Shown here: in pieces, positions 17,503 through 25,105 of the stretch
Numbering within the stretch: the first letter of the stretch is position 1
Layout of the letters: the number at the start of each line of letters is the position of its first letter
NCBI GenBank assembly: GCA_021783175.1
Contig: JAJXUF010000041.1
Span: 1 to 25,105, forward strand
Source: Pseudomonadota bacterium
Lineage (GTDB): Bacteria > Pseudomonadota > Gammaproteobacteria > Acidiferrobacterales > UBA6901
Direction: 5' to 3'
DNA length: 25,105 nt
Made by a program: the position numbers and the translations under genes
The notes under the pieces: generated by a model
What the model was told of the DNA's origin: nothing
The model's input: the letters and a program-made list of their open reading frames with translations, nothing else
Databases searched by the model: none

Positions 17503-18410
17503 AATTCAGTCTAGCCATCTGCACCCACAACCACCGTACTGCATTGCAGCAGACGCTGGCGGAACTAAAGTCGCTCAACATTCCCAGTGGCACCTGGGAA
17601 CTCTTGATCGTGGACAATGCCAGCTCAGACGGCACAAGTGAGTGGCTGGCTCAAGGAACCTGGCGACTTCAACATATTCCCTGCCGTTGCGTGCAAGAGA
17701 CGGCCCTAGGTGTGGCCAACGCCCGCAATCGGGCACTGCGCGAGGCAAAAGGCGAGTATGTCGTGTTTCTGGATGATGATGAAACACCGGAGCAGGATTG
17801 GCTGCAACAGATCGAACACATTATCGACCTCCATCGGCCAGCCGCCGTCGGTGGACGCATCCGAGCTCAACTTCCTGCAAAGCGCCCTGCCTGGCTCAGC
17901 GATGAATTGCTGGGCTTTTTGGGCGAGCTCGATTATGGCCCTGAAATGCAAACTCTCACCGAGCTTTCCAGGCCGATTTTTACCGGCAATGCTGCATTTC
18001 ACCGCCAGACCGTACTCGATGTCGGCAGCTTTGACGTCGCTTTGGGCCGGCGCGGAACCATTCAATCTGGCGGCGAGGACACGGAACTTTACCGCCGCCT
18101 CGTCTCGCGGGGGAACACCGTCCTGTGGGCGCCCAATGCCGTCATCCACCACCGCATCGAACCCTGGAAACTGCACCGCGCCTATTTTCTTCAGCTGCAC
18201 TACAGGCAGGGGCGCATGGAAGGCGCAAGCAAGCGTGGAAATGGTGCGCGCATCCCGCCACGGTATCTGTACCCGCAAGTGGCGCGTGCTTACGGGCGCG
18301 CCCTGGCCTTGCGCTTGCGACAAGGCGCCCACCACTCACTGCGACTGGAGATGAACGCGGCGTATTTCACTGGCTATCTGCTGGGCTGGGTAAGGGGCAC
18401 AGGCTCATGA
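17499..18410 (+). CDS. GT2-family glycosyltransferase
   Basis: Protein of 303 residues. It starts FSLAICTHNHRTALQQTL, with WELLIVDNASSDGTSEWL and VVFLDDDETPEQDWLQQI (the DDD stands at the DxD position). GGRIRAQLP and IFTGNAAFHRQTVLD follow, then GGEDTELYRRL in the catalytic-base region. This is the subgroup with the ICTHN start also seen in the fusion protein at 20210. ATGA overlaps join it to the deacetylase before it and the deacetylase-like protein after it. Confidence 0.92.
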   Translation: MKFSLAICTHNHRTALQQTLAELKSLNIPSGTWELLIVDNASSDGTSEWLAQGTWRLQHIPCRCVQETALGVANARNRALREAKGEYVVFLDDDETPEQDWLQQIEHIIDLHRPAAVGGRIRAQLPAKRPAWLSDELLGFLGELDYGPEMQTLTELSRPIFTGNAAFHRQTVLDVGSFDVALGRRGTIQSGGEDTELYRRLVSRGNTVLWAPNAVIHHRIEPWKLHRAYFLQLHYRQGRMEGASKRGNGARIPPRYLYPQVARAYGRALALRLRQGAHHSLRLEMNAAYFTGYLLGWVRGTGS

Positions 18411-19261
18411 ATACAATCCGCGTCGCCATTCGCTTTGACGACCCCTCCGAAACAAGCCGTCGCGACATCGAGGACGCGGTGATCGACAGCCTGGCGCGAC
18501 ATGGTCTTTCTGCCACGTTCGCGGTTATTCCTTTCCGCCGCATTGGCCATCGCCTGCAGGCGCTCAGCCCTGCTCGTGCTGCACAGATGATGGCAGCCCA
18601 AAGGGCCCGCGTGGTCGAAATCGCGCAGCATGGCTACACCCATGAGGATTGGACCAGCTCCACACTGGGTATTCCTTCCGAATTTTTGGGTAAATCCGTT
18701 GCAGAGCAACTCTCCGACATCCAGGTGGGACTCAATCATTTGCGCACGCTGTGCGATGGTCCGATCAGTGGCTTCGTCCCGCCCTGGAACCGGCATGATG
18801 CCGCCACTTCGGCCGCCATTCATTCAGCGGGTTTTCGGTATGTTTCCGCGGAATGGCAAACCCGACGTGAAAAGCAGGGCCTGCTTTGCATCCCCCGTAC
18901 ATGCCAGCTGACAGAACTGAAAGAACAAATCCAGGCCGCCCGCCGCCTTGAAAAACTCGACCCTGTCATCGTGGCTGTCATGCACCACTATGATTTCCAT
19001 GAGTCCGGCGCTGAAAATGCCAGGCTCAGCCTTGCACATTTTGACGAACTGATGGCCTGGCTGGCTTGCCAACCCGACGTAACAGTGCAAACTCTGGGAG
19101 AACTCGCGCGGAACAATGCGGCCGGTATCGAGCGCGCCATGCGGATCAATCGCTTCAGGCAGCGCCTGCCCTGGCGGGTGCAAGTTCGCCTACCTCAATA
19201 TTGCCTGATTACCGCGCCCTGGTGGCGCGTGATGAACCATGTCATCCATAGCACAGCCTGA
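18407..19261 (+). CDS. Polysaccharide deacetylase-like protein (DUF2334-like)
   Basis: About 284 residues from the ATG at 18407 (ATGA overlap). It begins with VAIRFDDPSE at about 6-15, a double Asp in the position of the NodB TFDD motif. It continues with HGYTHED at about 75-81 (H-x3-H metal site) and SGFVPPWNRHD at about 121-131, like the RPP/W motif in divergent deacetylases, and later VAVMHHYDFHE. The order and residues fit the divergent deacetylase group typified by DUF2334. A long basic C-terminal tail follows. It is the second deacetylase-type gene within 1 kb of the first, with a GT2 between them. It may remove a different acyl group; the substrate is not evident. Confidence 0.8.
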   Translation: MNTIRVAIRFDDPSETSRRDIEDAVIDSLARHGLSATFAVIPFRRIGHRLQALSPARAAQMMAAQRARVVEIAQHGYTHEDWTSSTLGIPSEFLGKSVAEQLSDIQVGLNHLRTLCDGPISGFVPPWNRHDAATSAAIHSAGFRYVSAEWQTRREKQGLLCIPRTCQLTELKEQIQAARRLEKLDPVIVAVMHHYDFHESGAENARLSLAHFDELMAWLACQPDVTVQTLGELARNNAAGIERAMRINRFRQRLPWRVQVRLPQYCLITAPWWRVMNHVIHSTA

Positions 19262-20234
19262 CCTCCCGCTCCGTGCCGGACCGGTTTTTATCGTTGGCGC
19301 GCCGCGTTCCGGCACCACGCTGCTGCAATACATGCTGCGCTCCCACCCGGCACTGTCGCTGCCGACCGGCGAGTCGCATTTTTTCATCCCGCTGTATCGC
19401 CACGCGGAGCAATATGGCGATCTGTCTCAAGCCGGAAACGTGCGGCGCGTGTTGCGCGCGATGGAGGCCCAGAGCGCGGAATTTCTCCACACCGATCTGC
19501 ATGGTCTGACGTTCGACGTGGAAACTCTGACGCAGGAGTTTGTCGCCGAGGGCCGCCGCACCATGCGCGACCTCATCACAGGCCTGTTCGAGAAAAACGC
19601 GGCTGGCGAACACAAGCCGCGCTGGGGCGACAAGACCCCCTACTACGTCCTGCACATTGCCAAACTGCTCGAATGGTGGCCGGATGCGCAGATTATCCAC
19701 ATCATCCGCGACGGCCGGGATGTGGCCTTGTCGATGTTCGCGCGCCGCCACGATTTTCGCGCCTACAACACCTACCATGTCGCCAGGGAGTGGGAAAAGT
19801 ACGTCGAGGCCGGGCGCGAGCAAGGCCAGCAACTTCCCGCGTCACAGTACCTTGAAATTCGCTACGAGGACATGATCGGCGACCAGAAATCGGCGTTGCA
19901 GACCATTTGCACCTTTCTCGGCGAGGCCTACTCGGACGATTTGCTGGAGTACAAAAAAGCCGGGATCGCCGGCAAGACCCCCATGCTCCAGAAACCGATT
20001 CAAAAATCCAACCAGGACAAATGGCGGCACGACATGACCCCCTGGCAGATTAGGGTGTTCGAGTCCGGCGCCGCCGATACGCTCCGGCACTATGGCTATC
20101 CGCTGGTCACCTCGGGAAGGCCGCTGCCCTTGCCCCTGCGTGCGTTGTTCCGCTGGCATCATGCGCTCGTCTCGAGCTGGTATCTCGCGTTCGGCCCGAA
20201 AAAGAAGCCATGGCTGCCCCCCTCACCCTCCTGA
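19239..20234 (+). CDS. Sulfotransferase
   Basis: PAPS-dependent sulfotransferase of the Sulfotransfer_3 type, 331 residues, probably placing sulfate on the glycan. The 5'-phosphosulfate loop is FIVGAPRSGTTLLQYML (GAPRSGTT at 20-27), the 3'-phosphate region HIIRDGRDVALSMFARR at about 154-170, and the connecting RWGDKTP at about 128-134. It starts 23 bp inside the preceding gene and its last 25 bp overlap the following fusion gene, so translation of the three is probably coupled. No PAPS synthesis gene is in view. Acceptors in this family include sugars, lipids and proteins; the glycan is inferred from context. Confidence 0.9.
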   Translation: MSSIAQPDLPLRAGPVFIVGAPRSGTTLLQYMLRSHPALSLPTGESHFFIPLYRHAEQYGDLSQAGNVRRVLRAMEAQSAEFLHTDLHGLTFDVETLTQEFVAEGRRTMRDLITGLFEKNAAGEHKPRWGDKTPYYVLHIAKLLEWWPDAQIIHIIRDGRDVALSMFARRHDFRAYNTYHVAREWEKYVEAGREQGQQLPASQYLEIRYEDMIGDQKSALQTICTFLGEAYSDDLLEYKKAGIAGKTPMLQKPIQKSNQDKWRHDMTPWQIRVFESGAADTLRHYGYPLVTSGRPLPLPLRALFRWHHALVSSWYLAFGPKKKPWLPPSPS

Positions 20235-23200
20235 TCTGCACGCACAATCGCGCCGACCTGCTGGAACGGGCGCTGGCCTCGATCAATGCAGCCAGGCGGC
20301 CCGCCATGCCGGTGCGCATCCTGGTGGCGGCGAATGCCTGCAGCGACGACACCGTGGCACGTATGCAGGCGTATCAGGCCCGGCAGAACGAGCGTGGCTG
20401 GCTTCCGCTCACACTGATCGACGTGCCGACCCCGGGCAAGTCGCACGCGCTCAATGCGGCCATTCCACTGATCGACAGCGAACTCACCGCGTTCGTCGAT
20501 GACGATCACCGGGTCGATGACAATTATCTTGTGGCCATCGAGGAGGCCGCGCAGACCTGGCCCAAGTCGGGGATCTATTGCGGGCGCATCCTGCCCGACT
20601 GGGACGGCAGCGAACCCGCCTGGGTGCATGACGAAGGGCCTTACCGGATCTATCCGCTGCCGGTGCCGCGCTATGACCAGGGCAATGCGCCCAAACCGAT
20701 CACGGCAGAAAAAGGGCCGATTCCCGGCGGCGGCAATCTCGTGGTGCGGCGCCGCGTTTTCGAACTCGCCGGGCAGTTCTCGACCGAGCTCGGGCCGCGC
20801 GGTCACGACCTGGGCGGCGGCGAAGACAGCGAATACGTATTGCGTGCCCTGGCGCGCGGCGAACGCTGTCAGTACACGCCGGACATCGTGCAGCACCACT
20901 ACGTCGATACCGAACGGCTACAGCTCGGCTATCTGCTGAAGAAGAGCTACCAGCGCACCCGTTCGGCCGCGCGCATCCATGGAAGCGGGGCGGTTCCGCT
21001 TTATATGTGGCGCAAGCTGGCCGAATACGGCGTCCAGAGCGTATTCAGCCTGTCGTGGGCCAAGCGGCGATTTTACTGGGTGCGCACGGCCGCGGCGCTG
21101 GGCGAGATCCAGGGCCTCAGCGAGTCGGGGCACCGCAAGAAGAAACTCGACCTGCCGCCCGATCTGGGCATGCTGGGCGTGGACGCGCTGGCGCTGCTAT
21201 CCGCGGCAGGCGGCCTCATCGCCTGGTTCGCCAGCGGCGACGCGCGCTGGGCCGGCCTGCTCCCTGCGCTGGGCGTGGCGGGGGTCGGCACGGCCGCACT
21301 GCTTGCCAAGTCGCTGCTCGACTTTTCTCAGACCGGGCCGCGCATTCGCGAGGAGGTGCTCACGCATTACCGGCGCTACACCCTGTTTGCGCTGGCACGC
21401 CTGTCGGCGTCGGCCTTCGCCCTGATGCTGTTCACCGGGGGGGCGGGCGTGCTGGTGTATTTCATGCTCGGCACCGTGATCGGCACCCCCTGGTCGGCAG
21501 GCCTCGCCGCCCTTGCCGCCCTGCTCGGCATTGCCGGCGGCTTCATGCTGCAATTCATCCGCACGCTGCGCTTCAACCCCGGCCTGCTGGTGGCATCGAT
21601 GCACTACCGCACGAGCCGGCTCTACCGGTTGTGGCACTGGATGACGCCGACGCGCGTTATGCGCATGCAGTCGCTGGGAATGGGCATGGCGGGGGTGTTG
21701 TGGATAGCGGCGTCCTGGCAGTTGGCCAGGGAAACCCGCATGGGCGATCTGGTGGCGCTGTGGGCCACCACGCTGTTCTTCGCGGGCAGCATCGCCTGGG
21801 CAGGCTGGCAGCCGCGGGCACGCGCGCCGCGCACGCGGCCTTCCCGCGCGCCAGGCACACCGCCCAACATTCTGATGATCGGTTCCGACACCCTGCGTGC
21901 CGACCGCTTGGGCGCGCTGGGTTACCGCCGCGCGCTGACCCCGCATCTCGACCAGCTGGCCGCCGCCGGCACCCTGTTCGCCAACTGCTACGTGCCCTGT
22001 GCGCGTACCGCGCCGAGCCTGATTTCCATGCTGACCGGCACCTGGCCTCACACGCATGGCATCCGCGACAACTATGCCGATGATGACAACACGCGCCTGA
22101 AGGTGGATGCCCTGCCCACGCTGCTGAAAAAAGCGGGCTATCGCACCGCTGCGATTTCGGACTGGTGCGGCGCCGACATGGGCAAATACTCGTTCGGCTT
22201 TGACTACACCGACCTGCCGAAAGACCAGTGGAACCTGAAGTACCTGATTCGGCAGGGGCCCAAGGACTTGCGCCTGTTCGTGTCCCTGTTCACCCACAAC
22301 CGGCTGGGTCGGCTGCTCGTGCCCGAGCTGTATTACCTCGGCGGGGTGCCGCTGACTCAACCACTGGGGAGACGCGCTCGGCGGCTGGTGTCGCGCCTGG
22401 CGGAAAGCGCGCAGCCGTTTTTCCTCAACGTGTTCTATTCCACCACGCATCCGCCTTTCGCCTCGGAGTGGCCGTGGTACACGCGCTTCGCCGACCCGGC
22501 CTATGCAGGCGAATCCAAGTTCGCGATGGCACGCCTCACCGACCCGTTCGAGATCATTCGCCGCCAGGGGGCGCCCCGAGAGGAATTCGACCTCGACCAG
22601 ATCATCGATCTGTACGACGGCTGCGTGGCGGAATTCGACGACGAAGCGGGGAAGATGCTGGCGCATCTCGAAACCTGCGGCCTGGCCGACAACACCATCG
22701 TCGTCGTCTATTCGGATCACGGCATGGAATTTTTCGAGCACGACACCTGGGGCCAGGGGAATTCCGCGGTCGGCGATTTCAGCCCGCGCATCCCGCTCGT
22801 GATCCGCGACCCGCGTCGCCCCGCGCGCGGCAAAGTGGACAAGGTGGTGCGCTCGATCGACCTCGCCCCCACCCTGCTCGAACTCGTCGATGCCCCACCC
22901 GTCGCCAGCATGGACGGGATATCGCTCGCGGGATGCCTGGCGGCGGACGGTGCCTGTCCCGACCTCGACGCCTTCAACGAAACCGGCATCTGGATCGCCG
23001 ACATCCCCGGTCTGCCCGACACCCATTTGCGCTACCCGGATCTGCTGGAACTGATGGAAGTGCCCAACCGCTCCAGCGGCACGCTCGCAATCAAGACCAA
23101 GTATGGCGAAGCCATCCTCGCCGCGAAAGACCGCATGATCCGCCGGGGCCGCTGGAAACTGGTGTATCAGCCGCTGGAGACAGGCCATGTGCTGCGCCTG

Positions 23201-23353
23201 TTCGATCTCGAAACCGACCCTGCCTGCCGGCAGGATGTTTCGGATCGGCACCCGCAGGTGATGGCCGATCTATGGGCGAGATTGCAGGCCTTCGTGCAGG
23301 CGTCGGCGCGATTGGCCGGCGATGCGGATCAGTCCGGACAGAACCGGCAGTAA
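20210..23353 (+). CDS. Three-part fusion: GT2 glycosyltransferase, membrane block, sulfatase/alkaline-phosphatase-superfamily domain
   Basis: Protein of 1047 residues. Residues 1-300 are a GT2 domain: LTLLICTHNRADLLERAL, AFVDDDHRVDD (97-99), GGGEDSEYVLRAL (catalytic-base region). Residues about 322-532 hold five to seven hydrophobic segments (322-341, 347-366, 392-425, 428-450, 487-504, 513-532). From 550 on is an alkaline-phosphatase-superfamily domain: ILMIGSDTLRADRLG (metal Asp560), then ARTAPSLISMLTG, and VVVYSDHGMEFFEHDTWG (Asp836, His837). The nucleophile position is Thr600. The Cys/Ser that is matured to formylglycine in true sulfatases is missing, so a phosphotransferase or phosphodiesterase role, as in Thr-nucleophile relatives such as EptA and LtaS, is as likely as sulfate hydrolysis. 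If the GT is cytoplasmic, an odd helix number would put the C-terminal domain in the periplasm. It overlaps the sulfotransferase by 25 bp. Confidence 0.88.
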   Translation: MAAPLTLLICTHNRADLLERALASINAARRPAMPVRILVAANACSDDTVARMQAYQARQNERGWLPLTLIDVPTPGKSHALNAAIPLIDSELTAFVDDDHRVDDNYLVAIEEAAQTWPKSGIYCGRILPDWDGSEPAWVHDEGPYRIYPLPVPRYDQGNAPKPITAEKGPIPGGGNLVVRRRVFELAGQFSTELGPRGHDLGGGEDSEYVLRALARGERCQYTPDIVQHHYVDTERLQLGYLLKKSYQRTRSAARIHGSGAVPLYMWRKLAEYGVQSVFSLSWAKRRFYWVRTAAALGEIQGLSESGHRKKKLDLPPDLGMLGVDALALLSAAGGLIAWFASGDARWAGLLPALGVAGVGTAALLAKSLLDFSQTGPRIREEVLTHYRRYTLFALARLSASAFALMLFTGGAGVLVYFMLGTVIGTPWSAGLAALAALLGIAGGFMLQFIRTLRFNPGLLVASMHYRTSRLYRLWHWMTPTRVMRMQSLGMGMAGVLWIAASWQLARETRMGDLVALWATTLFFAGSIAWAGWQPRARAPRTRPSRAPGTPPNILMIGSDTLRADRLGALGYRRALTPHLDQLAAAGTLFANCYVPCARTAPSLISMLTGTWPHTHGIRDNYADDDNTRLKVDALPTLLKKAGYRTAAISDWCGADMGKYSFGFDYTDLPKDQWNLKYLIRQGPKDLRLFVSLFTHNRLGRLLVPELYYLGGVPLTQPLGRRARRLVSRLAESAQPFFLNVFYSTTHPPFASEWPWYTRFADPAYAGESKFAMARLTDPFEIIRRQGAPREEFDLDQIIDLYDGCVAEFDDEAGKMLAHLETCGLADNTIVVVYSDHGMEFFEHDTWGQGNSAVGDFSPRIPLVIRDPRRPARGKVDKVVRSIDLAPTLLELVDAPPVASMDGISLAGCLAADGACPDLDAFNETGIWIADIPGLPDTHLRYPDLLELMEVPNRSSGTLAIKTKYGEAILAAKDRMIRRGRWKLVYQPLETGHVLRLFDLETDPACRQDVSDRHPQVMADLWARLQAFVQASARLAGDADQSGQNRQ

Positions 23354-24081
23354 GGGTTGGTGGGCGAACCGATCTTGGGTGGGGCGTCGGGCTCCGCAGC
23401 GGGCGCCGCAGGCGTCGCTGCGGTTGATGCTCCGGGTGCTGCCGAAGCCGATGCGGCCGCCGCGTCCGGTTTGGCAACTTGCGACTCAGCCGGCGCAGTC
23501 GCGATGGGTGCGGGATAGGGCAGTTTGCCGCCCAGTTCGGTGTATCTACGCTGGAGCGGTTTGGAGTCCGGCGCGTGACGCAGGCCTTCGGTCACGGTTT
23601 TCAGCGCCTCCCCGGATTTCTTGTTGCGCGCCTGGATGTCGGCAAGCTCCATATATGCCTGGGCGAGTTCCGGGTTGCCCCTGATCGCCTCCATGAACTC
23701 GCCGACCGCCTTTTCTTCCTGCCGGTCGAGCATGAGCGCCTTGCCTTTCTGCAGATGCACTTCGGCGCGCATGTAAAAGTCAGGGGCGGTATGGCTGAGA
23801 ACATAATTGCAGCCATCGATAGCATTTGTAAGGTTGTAACGAACCTCCTGCCTGTTGCCGAGCGCCGCATAGGCCCGGTTGGTGAAACGCATACAGTCGC
23901 AGAAGTGGTGCATGTGCTTCCAGTTTTCGTGATCCGAGGTGTCGTGGTTGTTGTAGATCAGGGCCTGACACATCGCCTCTTCCTCGGGAGTCTTTGCGAA
24001 ATTGGCCGCCGCCTCGGAAACCTGCACCCCCCCCATCAGGATGGCGCATGCCAGAAGGCCGGATTTTTGCAGCTGATGCAT
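23329..24081 (-). CDS. Secreted TPR-repeat protein
   Basis: Protein of 250 residues. The N-terminus has a signal peptide (basic MHQLQK, hydrophobic GLLACAILMGG, likely cleavage after VSEAAA at about 25-26). Residues about 68-185 form three to four TPR-like helical repeats, including AEVHLQKGKALMLDRQEEKA and AYMELADIQARNKKSGEALK. An Ala/Pro-rich low-complexity segment (188-238) leads to a CRFCPD end. Cys at 38, 61, 63 and 91 could form disulfides. AAGGAAAAAAG directly before the ATG is a good ribosome binding site. Its 3' end overlaps the fusion gene's end by 25 bp in a convergent arrangement, so no terminator lies between. Periplasmic TPR proteins often scaffold envelope or export complexes; a link to this locus is inferred from position only. 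Confidence 0.85.
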   Translation of the reverse strand: MHQLQKSGLLACAILMGGVQVSEAAANFAKTPEEEAMCQALIYNNHDTSDHENWKHMHHFCDCMRFTNRAYAALGNRQEVRYNLTNAIDGCNYVLSHTAPDFYMRAEVHLQKGKALMLDRQEEKAVGEFMEAIRGNPELAQAYMELADIQARNKKSGEALKTVTEGLRHAPDSKPLQRRYTELGGKLPYPAPIATAPAESQVAKPDAAAASASAAPGASTAATPAAPAAEPDAPPKIGSPTNPYCRFCPD

Positions 24082-24183
24082 CTTTTTTCCTTTCTATTCA
24101 GGCGCCGACATCATTGCAGGCGGGCGTGGTGTGTGGGATGGCCTACCGGTCGAATCGGGTTTCCATGCCGAGCCATCCGGGCG

Positions 24184-24204
24184 TGTGCGATCCAGGATCG
24201 CACA
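24184..24204. promoter_or_regulatory. Perfect dyad, possible operator
   Basis: Ten-base arms TGTGCGATCC and GGATCGCACA around a single central A, in the 205-bp gap between the two - strand genes, about 103 bp upstream of the TPR gene's start. No T-run follows on either strand, and a one-base loop would force a poor hairpin, so an intrinsic terminator is less likely than a dimeric regulator site. No clear -35/-10 pair is visible near it. The regulator is unknown. Confidence 0.4.
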
Positions 24205-24286
24205 GACTAACCTCTGCTTTCATGCGGTCACGTACACTGTAGCGCACGTGCCGCCGGAAAGGTTTACCACCCGCAGGCACCACATG

Positions 24287-25105
24287 TCATTTGGGCGGCG
24301 TAAAGCCGGACGATACGCGCCGCGTGCGCAGCTTCCGTGTCTTGTCGGCTACCCGTTCCCATGAAAACTCGCGATCCACCCGTCGCAATGCCCCCTGTCC
24401 CCATTCGCGGCACTGCGCCGGCTGCGTCAACAGGATGCGCAAGCCATCGGCCACGGCATCGACCGACGTCCCATCCACCCGCAGGCCGGTCTGATGATGC
24501 AGCACCGCCGATCCCGTGCCGCCCGCCTCGCCGGCCAGACTGGGTTTGCCGCACGCGGCCGCTTCGATGAAGACCATGCCGAAGCCTTCATTGTCGCCGT
24601 TGATCTCGCGATTGGGCATGGCGAACACGTCGCACGCATTCAACCAGCGCGGCAGGTCGGTTTCGCTGACCGCGCCGATCCGATGGACAATCTCCCGCAC
24701 ATGATGTTCCGCAACCAGGGCATCAAGGTAATCGGCATCTTCACCGATCCCCGCGATGACATAGCGCACCGGAATGCCTTCGGCGCGCAATTGCGCCACA
24801 GCGCGGATCATCTGGTCGAAGCCCTTGCGGCGCGACAGGCGGCCGACCGAGAACACCAGCTTTTCGTCGGCGCGGATGCCGAGGCTTTCGCGCAGACCCG
24901 TGACATCCAGCCCGGGCCGGAACACCGACACATCGACCCCCGGGTAAATGAGCGTGATGCGCGCCGCATCGAGGCCCATCTCCAGCAGCGTATCGCGCGT
25001 GTGTTCGCTGTTGGCGACGACCCGGTCGGCGTGGCGCAGGGCAAAGCGCATGGCCTTGTATTTGCCGCCGTGCCCCCAGGTGGTGAGTTCCTCGCCGTGG
25101 GCATA
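24287..25105 (-). CDS. GT4-family glycosyltransferase, 5' end beyond the window
   Basis: The reading frame is open to the right-hand window end (it enters as YAHGEELTTWGHGGKY before an internal Met at 25051), so the true start lies outside. The visible 272 residues cover the end of the acceptor domain (HADRVVANSEHTRDTL, LIYPGVDVSVFRP) and the whole donor domain: LVFSVGRLSRRKGFDQMI and VRYVIAGIGEDADYL. The E-x7-E signature lies in NEGFGMVFIEAAACGKPSLA. It is transcribed towards the TPR gene but separated from it by about 205 bp and is probably the end of another operon on the - strand. The preserved HGEEL segment is common in GT4 mannosyl/galactosyltransferases; the sugar is not assignable. 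Confidence 0.92.
   Translation of the reverse strand, partial: YAHGEELTTWGHGGKYKAMRFALRHADRVVANSEHTRDTLLEMGLDAARITLIYPGVDVSVFRPGLDVTGLRESLGIRADEKLVFSVGRLSRRKGFDQMIRAVAQLRAEGIPVRYVIAGIGEDADYLDALVAEHHVREIVHRIGAVSETDLPRWLNACDVFAMPNREINGDNEGFGMVFIEAAACGKPSLAGEAGGTGSAVLHHQTGLRVDGTSVDAVADGLRILLTQPAQCREWGQGALRRVDREFSWERVADKTRKLRTRRVSSGFTPPK

Noticed and set aside
21197..23251. Long open frame on the - strand (684 codons) opposite the fusion gene
   Set aside because: It is an antisense shadow of a GC-rich gene: the translation is rich in Arg, Gln, Gly and Ala with no domain motifs, whereas the + strand frame shows clear catalytic motifs.
20210..23353. Calling the C-terminal domain a true sulfatase
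   Set aside because: The CxPSR/SxPSR formylglycine motif is missing. The nearby Cys in VPCARTAPS is not in the right register, and Thr occupies the nucleophile position.
24184..24204. Intrinsic terminator for the - strand GT4 gene
   Set aside because: No T-run follows the dyad on either strand and the one-base loop makes a poor hairpin.
1..25105. tRNA, rRNA, CRISPR array or insertion-sequence genes
   Set aside because: No transposase motif, terminal inverted repeats, regularly spaced repeats or RNA gene cloverleaf was seen, even around the wbsX duplication.

Overview
The window is one long surface-polysaccharide biosynthesis and modification locus from a Gram-negative bacterium. The moderately high GC content, the many ATGA stop/start overlaps and the gene repertoire fit a proteobacterium, probably a betaproteobacterium. 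That placement is an inference from style and not from a marker gene. Export appears to follow the ABC-transporter route: the window opens inside an O-antigen/capsule-type ATPase (Wzt family) with a C-terminal carbohydrate-binding domain. I see no Wzx flippase, Wzy polymerase or nucleotide-sugar biosynthesis gene.

Layout, left to right. 1-2535: Wzt-like ATPase (5' end missing), then two SAM-dependent methyltransferases in visibly AT-richer DNA, possibly the terminal-capping enzymes read by the Wzt C-domain. 2647-3891: GT4 glycosyltransferase. 3891-8996: a cassette bounded by a repeated 5' segment of a WbsX-like gene. It runs truncated wbsX copy, QueC-like PP-loop protein, polysaccharide pyruvyl transferase, GT2 glycosyltransferase, full-length wbsX-like gene. 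8993-9436: a decayed stretch coding for the C-terminal end of a second Wzt-type ATPase. 9417-12740: three glycosyltransferases. 12733-20234: a tightly packed run in which most genes overlap by ATGA or by 8-25 bp: a large protein of unknown function, GT4, GT2, NodB-type deacetylase, GT2, a second deacetylase-like protein and a sulfotransferase. 20210-23353: a 1047-residue fusion of a GT2 glycosyltransferase, a multi-helix membrane block and an alkaline-phosphatase/sulfatase-superfamily domain with Thr at the nucleophile position.

The genes from 1 to 23353 are all on the + strand. Two genes on the - strand converge on them: a secreted TPR protein (its 3' end overlaps the fusion gene by 25 bp) and a GT4 glycosyltransferase cut by the window end. 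A 21-bp perfect dyad lies between these two.

Read together, about ten glycosyltransferases plus a WbsX-like protein would assemble a complex glycan. Methylation, pyruvylation, deacetylation, sulfation and perhaps amidation or phospho-group transfer would then decorate it, with export by the Wzm/Wzt system. The two most unusual parts are the QueC-like PP-loop protein at 4151-5494 and the three-part fusion protein at 20210-23353.
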